Shown: positions 33,901 to 43,270, counted from the stretch's first letter. The stretch is DNA of 64,000 nucleotides from Fumia xinanensis (GCF_014384905.1 NZ_JACRSV010000004.1:186001-250000); one strand, 5' to 3'. Numbers and translations are program-made. Notes: a model not told the origin generated them from the letters alone.

Positions 33901-36333
33901 AATCCAGACGGCTCCTATAACCTCGCTTTGGGCAAACCCTATACCTTGGACGAAGTGGAAGTTCCCAATGATTTCCCCGATGTCGGAGGCGTTCAGCTCA
34001 CCGACGGTATTCTCGGAACTGCAGACACCAACGATTCCGCTTGGGTAGGCTATCAGCGCTATGTTCATATTTCCGGAGATGCAGGTCAAACTTGGCCGCT
34101 GAAATCCATTATTGTGGACTTAGGAGAGGCAAAATCCATTACCTCTACCCGACTGAACATTTTGGGTATGGGTTCATCTTCCTTCTATACACAGCCCTGG
34201 ACCATGCGCGTATTCGCCTCCATGGATGGAGAAAACTGGATGCCCATGTATAAAAACTGGGATCTTGGCCTTGGCGCAACCGGTATCCATTCCTATGGCT
34301 GGCGCTTTAAAGATACCCAGGGTACTTCTCAGGATCTGACTCCTAATAAGGATGCTCCTTATGTTGCAAGATACGTCCGCTATGATATCGAGCTTTATTG
34401 CATGCAGCTGGTTGATGAAGTGGAAGTATACGGCTATGACGGTATTGTAGATGGTGCTGAAGAACTGACCAATCTCAGCAAACTGGAAAACAGCACCGAT
34501 AACTGGACGAAACCCAGTGAACAGAACGATTATGCGAACCATGCTTTACTCGTTTACAATGGCTGGTACGGCTATGACAGCAGTTCGGATACCCATACCG
34601 GCGACTGGACTCCTGAAAGATTCCGTCCCTATTTGACTTATATTGACCGGCAGGGAAAAGCTGTCGATACCATGTTCGACACTTACTATTTCCTCGGCCT
34701 TACTTCCAGATATGGAGCCGGATACCATGATGTTACTGCAAATTCTAATCCGACATACAAAAAGGACTGGGATTGGTATCTGGATAAAACCTTTGCAGAA
34801 GGCGGCGATCTGGATGCGTTGGAATCTGCTGCCAAAACGGCTTCAATGGAATTAAAGGATCCGAATTTCTCTACCAAAGCCATTATCATGGTCCCCTGTG
34901 TTGACAGCAGGGCGACCAATTGGGGAGAAGTAAATGGAAAAAATCTCGATATGAGCAAATCTGCTGATCAGACCGCTGCTATGGACTGGTATATGCAGGA
35001 GGTATTGAATCGCTTTGAGGCAAAAGGATATGAACATATTGATTTTATCGGCTTCACATGGGTAGGAGAAGGTGGAGACGGCGGCGGATACAGACAGTTT
35101 GTCAGTGATTTCTGCAAGGCCAACGATGTCCACTCCTTCTGGATTCCTTACAGTGCTGCTTACGCACAGCTCTACGGTGATAAGTACGGCACAGAAAATG
35201 TCTCTTTGCAGCCCAACCACTATTTCGGCGAATATCTGATTGAGAATGGCAATGACAAAACGACAAACTATCATTTGACTACATCATCTATTGTAAAACA
35301 CGCAAAAATGATGGCGTATTGTGGCGGTTCTGTCGAAATGGAAGTCGGCGACGGCATTCTGAGAAACGAGCCGGGCAAATACAACCAGTTCCTCGACTAT
35401 CTGAATGGCTGCACAGAGGTTGGTATGCGTGGGCCTGAAGTCTTCCAGTTCTGGTATAACGATGTTCATGCCATTGAACAATTCTGCTATTCTTCAAATA
35501 ATACGGTCAGAAATATGTATGAGTACATTTACCAGTACATCAAAGGCACTTATACGATTAAACCCTACGTTGACAATGTTGACTACGCCGAAGGAAACTC
35601 TTACGTTCGTCCTGCTTATAACAGTGCAGAGGGACTTGTACCGGCAATAGGAACAGGAAAAATTGGCGGAGACGGTGTTTCTGTGAATGAAGGCGTTTCT
35701 GGCGGCGGTTCTGGTTCCGGCGGAGGCGGAAGCGTTACCCCGAAACCCGACGATAAACCGGATCCCGAGACTCCTCCCACTGACGACGAAAACTACACCT
35801 GGGAAGAGACAGAGGACGGCTACAAGCTGAAAGACGTTGACGGCGAGTACGTCACCGGCTGGGCGAAAGTATCCGGCAAGTGGTACTACCTCAATGCAGA
35901 CGGAATTCGGACTACCGGCTGGCAGAAAGTGGATAACAATTGGTACTATCTGAAGTCCGACGGCGTGATGGCGACAGGCTGGCTCAAACTGGGCAACACC
36001 TGGTACTTCCTGAACGCAGGCGGCGTGATGCAGACCGGTTGGCTCTACAATGGCGGTGTTTGGTACTACCTCTACGAATGGGGCGGTATGGCCAACACCA
36101 GTTGGGTACAGGTAGGCAATACCTGGTACTACTTTAGAGGCAACGGCGCTATGTTTACCGGCTGGCTCCAGCAGGGAAGCACCTGGTACTACCTAAAAGA
36201 CAGCGGAGCTATGGCGACCGGCTGGAACTGGGTAGGAAACAAATGCTACTACTTTAACGCCAGCGGCAAAATGGCGCAGAACACCACCGTAGGCGGCTAC
36301 AAGTTAGACGCTAGCGGCGCTTGGGTGAAATAA
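30946..36333 (+). CDS. Giant secreted DUF4855 protein A with discoidin domains and wall-binding repeats
   Basis: This 1795-residue protein has a signal peptide (residues 1-33, basic start then LLSGILALSCALSSVPVGA). Six F5/8 type C-like domains begin near residues 42, 315, 478, 643, 815 and 989, each with a YPD-x-(G/N)-K-x-LTDG loop, a DLG strand and a terminal (W/Y)xFxDEI/V strand. An Ig-like domain (about 205-300, SYQWYKDDEPV) sits between the first two. A DUF4855 domain follows (about 1198-1535), then a Gly-rich and Pro-rich linker and seven choline/glucan-binding-type repeats (GW…WYYL…G…TGW, about 1638-1795). The start follows AGGAGGAG. It is probably exported, attached to wall polymers, and binds or cleaves a glycan; activity is unproven. 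Two further paralogues follow downstream. Confidence 0.88.
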   Translation: MKNKRGRRRLAALLSGILALSCALSSVPVGALDGGELRSADGKVNYALGCTYTSTDPYGENGNISYPDTGNKELTDGELALDATEHKDPRWVGFAGSPQIVEVTLDLGTDRTFNTVEYVSYVYGGAAIGLPLTEEIDYSSDGLNWASFYNGKDRVASTEKGAEAITVPGETVTGRFVRFKFTYTQFTWLFFSEFRVLGDVGEDACEIPRFTKNLASTQSVYVDDMVNFQVEAEVSDGGTLSYQWYKDDEPVGENSSSYNISRATLEDAGVYRVEVTNTNGAATAIAVSVRCNLKVTDGGSIDPDPDDPVLNPDPNNLAEGASYTSSWRANASYPDTGNKKLTDTVVASEASYRDSAWVGFNKNDASDENPLSIVVDLGEKKRFMEVATNFLSTPSAGIYCPTGVKVSISNDGSSWTALTDDTIVRPTVNMIYGYQFVADKVQSARFVKLEVTSDSSWTFLDEFRVLEYPQSSMPGDQSDNFAFEKSYTSKPAASATYPDADNKKLTDGRTGTMDYSVDLWAGYENNNGTSEIVVDLGAPTTFEQIEMNFLNDRGHGISYPESVQVEASSNGSDWNELFNDTIAPADEALSIYSLKRGLDAAATARYVKVTFPTKHWVFIDEIKVMRDLTFVPEAPVVEEEMDPNNISYGKSYALAFSANSSYPDIGNKQLTDGKRGTSTYSSREWVGFHSGGKTDAGVDCFSMVIDLGSTQSFEQVKVGFLTDSVTGIYAPTGNIKIETSDDQSSWKPFAESGNNYFTRGNNGLQRYIAEGSASGRYVKVSVYFNDYWMFMDEVEILAVKDERVDADKEPDNGWKNNLIRDYGYTLTGTPSQNANKAPTALTDGRFAVTGSKYDTNWLGFKDGAHVSVDFDLKNPASVYEIVFSGKENALYNQVLPQNLKILTSADGETWTLLKQFGTETGSKLTWEGGKDPFDSPMANPGAVYTRYIRVEFDAPVGNDVVFVDEIEIIGKRGRCSDAAPIAPDKNPDGSYNLALGKPYTLDEVEVPNDFPDVGGVQLTDGILGTADTNDSAWVGYQRYVHISGDAGQTWPLKSIIVDLGEAKSITSTRLNILGMGSSSFYTQPWTMRVFASMDGENWMPMYKNWDLGLGATGIHSYGWRFKDTQGTSQDLTPNKDAPYVARYVRYDIELYCMQLVDEVEVYGYDGIVDGAEELTNLSKLENSTDNWTKPSEQNDYANHALLVYNGWYGYDSSSDTHTGDWTPERFRPYLTYIDRQGKAVDTMFDTYYFLGLTSRYGAGYHDVTANSNPTYKKDWDWYLDKTFAEGGDLDALESAAKTASMELKDPNFSTKAIIMVPCVDSRATNWGEVNGKNLDMSKSADQTAAMDWYMQEVLNRFEAKGYEHIDFIGFTWVGEGGDGGGYRQFVSDFCKANDVHSFWIPYSAAYAQLYGDKYGTENVSLQPNHYFGEYLIENGNDKTTNYHLTTSSIVKHAKMMAYCGGSVEMEVGDGILRNEPGKYNQFLDYLNGCTEVGMRGPEVFQFWYNDVHAIEQFCYSSNNTVRNMYEYIYQYIKGTYTIKPYVDNVDYAEGNSYVRPAYNSAEGLVPAIGTGKIGGDGVSVNEGVSGGGSGSGGGGSVTPKPDDKPDPETPPTDDENYTWEETEDGYKLKDVDGEYVTGWAKVSGKWYYLNADGIRTTGWQKVDNNWYYLKSDGVMATGWLKLGNTWYFLNAGGVMQTGWLYNGGVWYYLYEWGGMANTSWVQVGNTWYYFRGNGAMFTGWLQQGSTWYYLKDSGAMATGWNWVGNKCYYFNASGKMAQNTTVGGYKLDASGAWVK
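35722..36333 (+). repeat. 612-bp C-terminal cassette, copy 1
   Basis: This is the 3' part of the first DUF4855 gene, encoding the GGGS/TPKPDDKPDPETPPT linker and seven wall-binding repeats. It is exactly the same length as, and nearly identical in DNA to, the cassettes at 42519-43130 and 49295-49906. Confidence 0.85.
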
Positions 36334-36433
36334 GCTTAGCTGTTATTTCTATAGCGTATGCTCCTTATACTAGTTCTCCTTCTTATAATCTCCATATCAT
36401 TGCTCTGGTGGTGAACGCATTGCCTTGGCAGAC

Positions 36434-36464
36434 AAAACCCCCGATCGGAAAGATCGGGGGTTTT
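36434..36464. terminator. Bidirectional terminator between DUF4855 gene A and araC
   Basis: A perfect 13-bp stem (36434-36446 with 36452-36464) flanked by AAAA and TTTT lies between convergent genes. Confidence 0.9.
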
Positions 36465-36486
36465 GCTTTGCATGATAAGCACTGAG

Positions 36487-37323
36487 CTATTTTTGAGACA
36501 TTTTTCGATAAGCCCTGGGTGAGATAGTGGTTATTTTTTTAAAAGCCATGGAAAAATGAGATACGCTGTCAAAATTTAAAGAACAGGCGATTTCAGTAAT
36601 CTGCATGTTGCTTTCGGCGAGTAAAGCCTTTGCTTTGTCGATTTTACGGTTTAGAATATAGGTTGAGATAGAACATCCCATTTTTTCCTTGAAGATGCGA
36701 TACAGGTAAGAACGTTCTATTCCCACTTGTCTTGCGACATCCTGAACAGTGAGGCGGTGGAAGCAATTGTTTTCAATATATTCTGTGGCGTTTTTAATGT
36801 ATTCCTCCGCTGCTTCTGGCTTTCCCGCTTTCGAAGTGGCAATGCAGGAAAAAAACAGATAAAGATAGCCGATCATGGCGTATTCCTTGTAGCCCGCAGA
36901 ATGAAAGGACCGGTATAGATTTTCCAGATACTCTTTGACTTTGTCGTCTTTGTCATAGGTGAAAATGGGATTTTCCTCGCTTAAATCTGCTTTTTCCAGC
37001 ATGTTCCGTGCCTCAATCCCGTTAAATCCCACCCAGTAATATTCCCATGGGTCATCTGCATCCGCGCGATAGGAGGCGGATTGATTGGGCGTAATGAGAA
37101 AACCTTGTCCTGTACGAACGGGATAAGTATTCCCCTGAGAAAAAAATTCTCCTTTTCCTTTTACCACAAAATGGATTAAAAAATGATCCCATACGGCTGG
37201 GCCATATGAGTGTAATTTATCAGAAGCCTGCCATCCGCATTGGTGTACCGCCACAACGGTGCTCGGCTTTTGATGAATGTAGCAGGTGTCTCCCATGCAG
37301 CTCTTTCCAATATATTTTCCCAT
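36487..37323 (-). CDS. AraC-family transcriptional regulator
   Basis: This 278-residue regulator has an N-terminal cupin-type sensing domain (about residues 20-140, with FLIHFVVKGKGEFFSQGNTYPVRTGQGFLI in two strands and YYWVGFNG), typical of sugar-responsive AraC proteins. The C-terminal double helix-turn-helix (about 180-275) includes VQDVARQVGIERSYLYRIFKE and ITEIACSLNFDSVSHFSMAFK. It is divergent from the second DUF4855 gene, with 275 bp between them, and convergent with the first. It is the only regulator in the DUF4855 region, so it is the best candidate for sugar-dependent control of these genes. The inducer and operator are unknown. Confidence 0.9.
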   Translation of the reverse strand: MGKYIGKSCMGDTCYIHQKPSTVVAVHQCGWQASDKLHSYGPAVWDHFLIHFVVKGKGEFFSQGNTYPVRTGQGFLITPNQSASYRADADDPWEYYWVGFNGIEARNMLEKADLSEENPIFTYDKDDKVKEYLENLYRSFHSAGYKEYAMIGYLYLFFSCIATSKAGKPEAAEEYIKNATEYIENNCFHRLTVQDVARQVGIERSYLYRIFKEKMGCSISTYILNRKIDKAKALLAESNMQITEIACSLNFDSVSHFSMAFKKITTISPRAYRKMSQK

Positions 37324-37526
37324 ATTTTCTAATTCCCTTTCCGGTTTTTATCAATCTCTAACAAACATGTATAATCTTACCACAAAGTTATCTTATTTTA
37401 TCACTGAAACAACAAATTTATAAAAAGGACACGCAATTACTACTATCTATTATAACAGAAAACAGTCATAATTTAAATAGATTTTAGGTGAAACATATCA
37501 GAAATGATGAAGAAAAGGAGGCGGAG

Positions 37527-37568
37527 TTGAATTCATCCATTTTTATCATTTGTGATTTTTATAAATGA
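37527..37568 (+). CDS. Possible 13-codon leader peptide upstream of DUF4855 gene B
   Basis: A strong AAAAGGAGG site is followed by TTG and an open frame (LNSSIFIICDFYK) ending 30 nt before the start of the large gene, which has its own AGAAGGAGAAG site. A second, overlapping eight-codon frame begins ATG at 37504. A regulatory leader is possible, but a ribosome-binding sequence in purine-rich DNA may be fortuitous. Confidence 0.25.
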   Translation: MNSSIFIICDFYK

Positions 37569-37598
37569 GATTATAACCAAATCGAGAAGGAGAAGAGT

Positions 37599-40500
37599 AT
37601 GAGACAAACATCTTTAAAAAAGAAATTTGCCTCCCTGATGTGCTGTATGCTGTCGCTGACCTGTACACTCGGTAGTATTCCGGCCAGCGCTTCCACTGAT
37701 CAGCCTGTAGAGAATTTAGCGCTCCATTGTTCTTATGAGACGTCCGGAGCTCCCAGTGCGGATTATCCTGACAGCGGAGGAGAATTAACCGACGGCATTG
37801 AAGGGACCAGCAGCTATGGAGACAGCGCTTGGTCCGCATATCTGTACGTAGCAGATTTGGAGATTACAGTTGATTTGGGAGAATCCAAGGATTTTTCCAA
37901 GGTGGAGGGAGTTTTCCTCAATTCCATAAATAACGGCGGGATTCCATATCCGGAATGGGTCCGTTTTTCCTATTCGAACGATAAGGACACCTGGACCGAG
38001 ATTGTACAGGAATCCTTTGCTGATACTGCGCCTGCGGATACTGCTTACACCTATTCCTATGAGCTGCCTGAAACAGTCAATGCGCGGTATGTAAAACTAA
38101 CCTTCCCGACTGCTGGATGGGTATTCGTATCCGAAATCCGTGTGTGGAGTCCGGAAAGTATTGTGGAACCTCCCGTTCCTCCACAGGAAGATCTGGAGAA
38201 TATGGCGCTGCATCAACCCTATGAAACCTCCGGCGCGGCGCATGCTAATTATCCCGACAGCGGAGGGGAACTGACTGACGGTGTTGAAGGAACTAGTTCC
38301 TACAGCGATCCCGCTTGGTCGGCGTATCTTTGGGTGAACAATATTGAAATTACGGTGGATTTGGGTTCGACAAAAGAATTATCCAAGCTGGAAGGCGTTT
38401 TTCTCAACTCCATGAACAACGGAGGTATCCCTTATCCGGAATGGGTAAAATTCTCCTATTCCGATGACAAACAAACCTGGACCGATTTGCCGCAAGAGAC
38501 TTTTCATGATACAGCGCCGGCTGACTCAACCTATACTTATAAGTATGAACTTTCAAAGCCAGTTAACGCCCGTTATGTGAAATTAACGGCACCTACCGGA
38601 GGATGGGTCTTTATCTCTGAAATTCGGGCATGGGGCAAAGATGCTTCTATCAATCCGCCGGAGCCGCCAGAGCCTCCCGTTGAATCAGATAGTCTGATTT
38701 TTGGCATTCCCTACACTTCTACTTTGCAAGGTGATGCATATCACGGCTCTTACGGGGATCCTGCCCGTACAAAACTAACCGACGGAAAGAGATCTGGTGC
38801 TTGGGATAATGCCAATTCGGTTGGCATTTATTCTAACGGGGCCAACCAGTATTTTGAGCTTACTTATGCGCTGGATGAAACCATTCAGTTTAAACAGATT
38901 GATATAGGCGTGCTTACTGCACCTAAAAGCGGTATTTCTATACCTTCCCAAATCGTCATTCAAACCCGGAAAGAAGGGGAGACTGATTGGACCACACTCT
39001 ATATCGGAAAACCTGACGGAGAGGGCTCCAGAGTTAATCTGGTTTTCGCAACCGAAGGGGAGAGCCTGAGTGCGAAAGAAATCCGATTTGGAATTGAGGG
39101 CGGCAATACCTGGACATTCCTGGATGAGCTGGAAGTATTGGCGGATTATAATGAAGAGACGCCTCAGTATGTCATTAAAGAACTTCCCCCTCCAGACGAC
39201 AGTAACAATATCGCCAAAGGGCGCCCGTATGAGGTATCCTTAGCAGCTGATAACGCTTACCCGGATGAGAAAAATATTTCGTTGACTGACGGAGTAAAGG
39301 GACGTCTGTCCTATCAGGATCCCGCGTGGGTCGGTTACCACGCCCCCGCCGACGAGACCGTACAGGAAATCGTCGTGGATTTAGGCGAGTCCCAGTCTTT
39401 CCAGGAAGTTGCGCTCAATGTTCTGCAAGACTCTCCATATGGTATTTATTATCCCGATCTGATCGCTGTTTACACATCTGACGACAAAAAAACCTGGACT
39501 CGTATGGACGTTGGTGCTTCTCAATCGGAACTGATTCTCGACTTGGGTTCCCAGCAGAGTTTCGAACGCATAAAGACCGGATTCCTGCAGGGACAGGGCA
39601 AATCTGATGCCGCTGGTATCTATAATTATTGCTACCAGGCTCCTGAACAGGTTAAAGGCCGCTATGTAAAAGTAACCATGACCTTCAACACCTGGGCGTT
39701 CATCGATGAAATTCAGGTATTCCAGGTTGCAGAGACGCAGCGCCCGAAAACAGCGAATGTTCTGGACGATAATCTAGAACCAGTGGCTGTGGACTCCAAT
39801 AACGCTGCTTATGGTGCGACTTATGAGACTACATGGCCCTCCAACGACATTCGTCCCGATCAGGGCAATAAACTGACCGATGGCCGGAGAGGAAGCAACA
39901 GCTATCTTTCCAAAGAATGGGTGGGGTATACAACTGCGGACGGAATCGGCGCTTATCTGGCCGAAAATAAAGTATCCGCCCGTTATCCCGGCTCTGTCAG
40001 CATCTTCTATTCCAACAACAAGGAAAACTGGAGTTTTCTAAGCAATGTGAATATTGCCGGCGGAGATACAGCGGAGGGTGTTAAACGCTTGGACTATGTG
40101 TTGGAAAAAGCGGTTTCCGCACGTTATTTAAAATTCGTTTACTACGGGCTTCAGGACGGCCTCTATATGGACGAAATTGAAGTTTTGAAGGTCAATGACC
40201 ATAAGGAAGACGCTGGTGAAAACCCTGACAACGGCGATTTGGTAAACCTTATTGAAAACTACGATTACACTGCGTCCCGCGGTTCTGACGAAGCGGATAT
40301 TGCCACCGCTCTGACCGATACACTGCGGGGAGAGGGCAATTGGGCAAGACTGGATTACAATGCGGGTTATGAGCCGGAAAACCATGTGGTTCTCAATTTT
40401 GATTTGACGGATATGAATTCAGTCTCCCAAATCGTGATGGGGATGAAGCGCACTGGAGAGAACGTTGCCCTTCCAAAGAACCTGAAAATCAAGGTTTCCT

Positions 40501-43130
40501 ATAATAACTCTGATTGGTTCACCCTTAAGGATTTCGGCCGGGAAACTCCTTCTGATGACGTCATTTGGGATGGTGCTGTCGATGAGTTCGGCGCTTCCAT
40601 CGAAAATGCAGACATGGCCTATACTCGTTATATACGCATTGAATTTGACCTGACCGAAGGCTCCGCTACCTGTCTCGATGAGGTGCAAATTTTTGGCAAA
40701 CGCGGCAAAACTTCCACTGCCGGTCGGCCTATGGAACCCCATGGGGACCATTATAACGTGGCTTTGGAGAAACCTTATACCATCACTCCTGAGGCGTCTC
40801 CCTCTGATGTCCCGGACACTGATGGCCGCGAACTGACCGACGGTATCCGCGCAACGTTGGCCGACCAGAAGGATCCTGCCTGGTTTGGTTTCGTTTGGAG
40901 ATACCTCCCTACTGGAAACCAGGATGAATCCTGGCCTTTAAAGAGCGTTGTTATCGATTTACAGGATGTGAAGTCAGTCACCAGTGTCCAGACCAGCTGT
41001 ATGAGTGGCTATCTGCGCGGAAAGGGATATATCAATCAGCCTTTTGCGCTTCACACTTACGCTTCCATGGATGGAAAAACCTGGCTGCCTCTATCTTCCA
41101 AAACCAATAACGACGTTTGGTATTACGGCGAAGGAACTTGGGGCGACGAGAAATTCGGAGTCGTTTCTTACGGTTGGCGCGCAACAGGCAAAAACGTTGT
41201 AGAGTCGGAAGACCATGTGTCTGATGCAGATATGGTTGCCGCCAGATACATTCGCGTGGATTATGAACCTGTCAACTGGTGCTGCATTGACGAAATCGAA
41301 GTCATGGGTTATGACGGCCAAAAAGAGGGGGCTCTCGTTGCAAACGGCACCCGCAAACTGGAGAATGGGCAGGAATATATGAAGCCCGGCGAAAAAACGG
41401 ACGGTATCCATGATATGCTCCTCGTCTACAACGGAAACTACGGACACGATGCCGAAGTGAATCGGCCTGTAGGAGACTGGTCGGTGGAAAAATTCAGACC
41501 CCACCTCACTTATGTGAATTCCGAGAACAAAGCAGTAGATACAATGTTTGACGCGGTGCTGTTTTTGGCACTTTCCACCCAATATGGAAATGCCCTGCCC
41601 GATATCAGCGTGGACGGCGACTCCCCTCCCAGCCTCAAAGACTGGGAATGGTACATTGAGAAGATGTTTAAAGAAGGCGGAGATGTCGATAACCTGAATA
41701 AAGCTGCTGAGATTGCATCCCAGGAACTGCACAATCCCGACTATAAAGTCAAGATGGTTATCTCTATCCCTGGTATGCCATGGAGTGTAACAAAATTCGG
41801 CACCCTCAACGGCAGAGAACTGGATCTCAGCAAACAAGAGGACCGCGAGTATCTGCTAGACTGGTATATTGAGACCATTTATCAAAAATTCCAGGCGGGA
41901 AATTACGAATATATTGATTTTTCCGGCTATTACTGGCTGGAAGAAAACATCGTATACAGCCAGGAATCCCCTGCTTATGCGGGGAAACGTGTTCACGAAC
42001 TTGGCATGCACTATTTCTGGATCCCCTATTACGATGCAAGCGGCAACCTCTGGGGGCAAGATTTCGGCTTTGATGCCGTTGCTATCCAGCCGAACCATTA
42101 TTTCGATGAGGCGAGAGAACCTGGCAGCCAAGGTGTAATTGGCAACCGGCGGATCGAGCGCGCTGCCGGACTCGCAAGTTACGGGCAGGCGGGTATCGAA
42201 ATGGAGTTTGACGACAGAGTTGCCAGCGACGACATGACTTGGGCAAATAAATACATTGATTACCTCAACGGCGCCATTGAATATGGTTATGGAGGTCCCG
42301 ATGTATACCGCAACTGGTATGTCGGAGGCTACGGCCTGAATAAAGTGGCCAACTCCGATAAGATCGAAGCCAGAAATCTTTACGACGCCACTTATCAGCT
42401 GATGAAGGGCACTCTGACTGAAAAAATTCCCTATGTTACCGAATTCCATTATGCGCCGTCTATTGACACTGGAATTCGTCCTGGAGGCGGAAGCTCTATT
42501 GGCGGAGGCGGCTCTTCCGGAGGCGGAAGCGTTACCCCGAAACCCGACGATAAACCGGATCCCGAGACTCCTCCCACCGGCGACGAAAATTACACCTGGG
42601 AAGAGACCGAAGACGGCTACAAGCTGAAAGACGCTGACGGCGAGTATGTCACCGGCTGGGCCAAAGTGTCCGGCAAGTGGTATTACCTGGACGCAGACGG
42701 CATCCGGGCTACCGGCTGGCAGAAAGTCGATAACAAGTGGTACTATCTGAAATCCGACGGCGTGATGGCGACAGGCTGGCTCAAACTGGGCAACACCTGG
42801 TACTTCCTGAACGCAGGCGGCGTGATGCAGACCGGCTGGCTCTACAACGGAGGCGTATGGTACTACCTCTACAGTTGGGGCGGCATGGCAAACTCCGGCT
42901 GGGTACAGGTAGGAAACACCTGGTACTATATGAGAGGCAACGGCGCAATGATGACCGGCTGGTTACAGCAGGGAAATACCTGGTATTACCTGAAAGACAG
43001 CGGAGCCATGGCAACTGGCTGGAATTGGGTAAATGCAAAATGCTACTATTTTAACTCCAGCGGCAAAATGGCAGCTAACACCACCGTAGGCGGTTACAAG
43101 TTAGACGCTTCCGGCGCCTGGGTGAAATAA
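37599..43130 (+). CDS. Giant secreted DUF4855 protein B with discoidin domains and wall-binding repeats
   Basis: This 1843-residue paralogue has a signal peptide (residues 1-32, MLSLTCTLGSIPASAS) and seven F5/8 type C-like domains beginning near 37, 199, 364, 536, 733, 881 and 1052. The first two are a recent tandem duplicate (both contain GVFLNS-(I/M)-NNGGIPYPEWV). There is no Ig-like domain. DUF4855 spans about 1271-1611, then a Gly-rich linker and seven wall-binding repeats (1687-1843). The fourth discoidin domain carries an extra strand (SELILDLGSQQSFERIKTGF, near residues 643-662), while the fifth lacks exactly this strand, as if a 66-bp piece had moved. Probably AraC-controlled from the divergent regulator. 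The start follows AGAAGGAG. Confidence 0.88.
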   Translation: MRQTSLKKKFASLMCCMLSLTCTLGSIPASASTDQPVENLALHCSYETSGAPSADYPDSGGELTDGIEGTSSYGDSAWSAYLYVADLEITVDLGESKDFSKVEGVFLNSINNGGIPYPEWVRFSYSNDKDTWTEIVQESFADTAPADTAYTYSYELPETVNARYVKLTFPTAGWVFVSEIRVWSPESIVEPPVPPQEDLENMALHQPYETSGAAHANYPDSGGELTDGVEGTSSYSDPAWSAYLWVNNIEITVDLGSTKELSKLEGVFLNSMNNGGIPYPEWVKFSYSDDKQTWTDLPQETFHDTAPADSTYTYKYELSKPVNARYVKLTAPTGGWVFISEIRAWGKDASINPPEPPEPPVESDSLIFGIPYTSTLQGDAYHGSYGDPARTKLTDGKRSGAWDNANSVGIYSNGANQYFELTYALDETIQFKQIDIGVLTAPKSGISIPSQIVIQTRKEGETDWTTLYIGKPDGEGSRVNLVFATEGESLSAKEIRFGIEGGNTWTFLDELEVLADYNEETPQYVIKELPPPDDSNNIAKGRPYEVSLAADNAYPDEKNISLTDGVKGRLSYQDPAWVGYHAPADETVQEIVVDLGESQSFQEVALNVLQDSPYGIYYPDLIAVYTSDDKKTWTRMDVGASQSELILDLGSQQSFERIKTGFLQGQGKSDAAGIYNYCYQAPEQVKGRYVKVTMTFNTWAFIDEIQVFQVAETQRPKTANVLDDNLEPVAVDSNNAAYGATYETTWPSNDIRPDQGNKLTDGRRGSNSYLSKEWVGYTTADGIGAYLAENKVSARYPGSVSIFYSNNKENWSFLSNVNIAGGDTAEGVKRLDYVLEKAVSARYLKFVYYGLQDGLYMDEIEVLKVNDHKEDAGENPDNGDLVNLIENYDYTASRGSDEADIATALTDTLRGEGNWARLDYNAGYEPENHVVLNFDLTDMNSVSQIVMGMKRTGENVALPKNLKIKVSYNNSDWFTLKDFGRETPSDDVIWDGAVDEFGASIENADMAYTRYIRIEFDLTEGSATCLDEVQIFGKRGKTSTAGRPMEPHGDHYNVALEKPYTITPEASPSDVPDTDGRELTDGIRATLADQKDPAWFGFVWRYLPTGNQDESWPLKSVVIDLQDVKSVTSVQTSCMSGYLRGKGYINQPFALHTYASMDGKTWLPLSSKTNNDVWYYGEGTWGDEKFGVVSYGWRATGKNVVESEDHVSDADMVAARYIRVDYEPVNWCCIDEIEVMGYDGQKEGALVANGTRKLENGQEYMKPGEKTDGIHDMLLVYNGNYGHDAEVNRPVGDWSVEKFRPHLTYVNSENKAVDTMFDAVLFLALSTQYGNALPDISVDGDSPPSLKDWEWYIEKMFKEGGDVDNLNKAAEIASQELHNPDYKVKMVISIPGMPWSVTKFGTLNGRELDLSKQEDREYLLDWYIETIYQKFQAGNYEYIDFSGYYWLEENIVYSQESPAYAGKRVHELGMHYFWIPYYDASGNLWGQDFGFDAVAIQPNHYFDEAREPGSQGVIGNRRIERAAGLASYGQAGIEMEFDDRVASDDMTWANKYIDYLNGAIEYGYGGPDVYRNWYVGGYGLNKVANSDKIEARNLYDATYQLMKGTLTEKIPYVTEFHYAPSIDTGIRPGGGSSIGGGGSSGGGSVTPKPDDKPDPETPPTGDENYTWEETEDGYKLKDADGEYVTGWAKVSGKWYYLDADGIRATGWQKVDNKWYYLKSDGVMATGWLKLGNTWYFLNAGGVMQTGWLYNGGVWYYLYSWGGMANSGWVQVGNTWYYMRGNGAMMTGWLQQGNTWYYLKDSGAMATGWNWVNAKCYYFNSSGKMAANTTVGGYKLDASGAWVK
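42519..43130 (+). repeat. 612-bp C-terminal cassette, copy 2
   Basis: This encodes the same linker and seven wall-binding repeats as the cassettes ending the other two DUF4855 genes. Differences are scattered and mostly synonymous or conservative. Confidence 0.85.
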
Positions 43131-43230
43131 CGAGGTTATTTCAATAGGGAACGGTGTTCCCCTAATAAGCCATCTCCTTTTAATCTCCATATATCGTAGA
43201 GTATTGCTGTACCCGTAATGCTCCACAAAG

Positions 43231-43270
43231 ACAAAACACCTATCCCATCTGCAAGGGATAGGTGTTTTGT
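43231..43270 (+). terminator. Terminator of DUF4855 gene B
   Basis: A perfect 16-bp stem (43231-43246 with 43255-43270) with an 8-nt loop. A-rich before and TTTTGT at its end. Confidence 0.85.
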
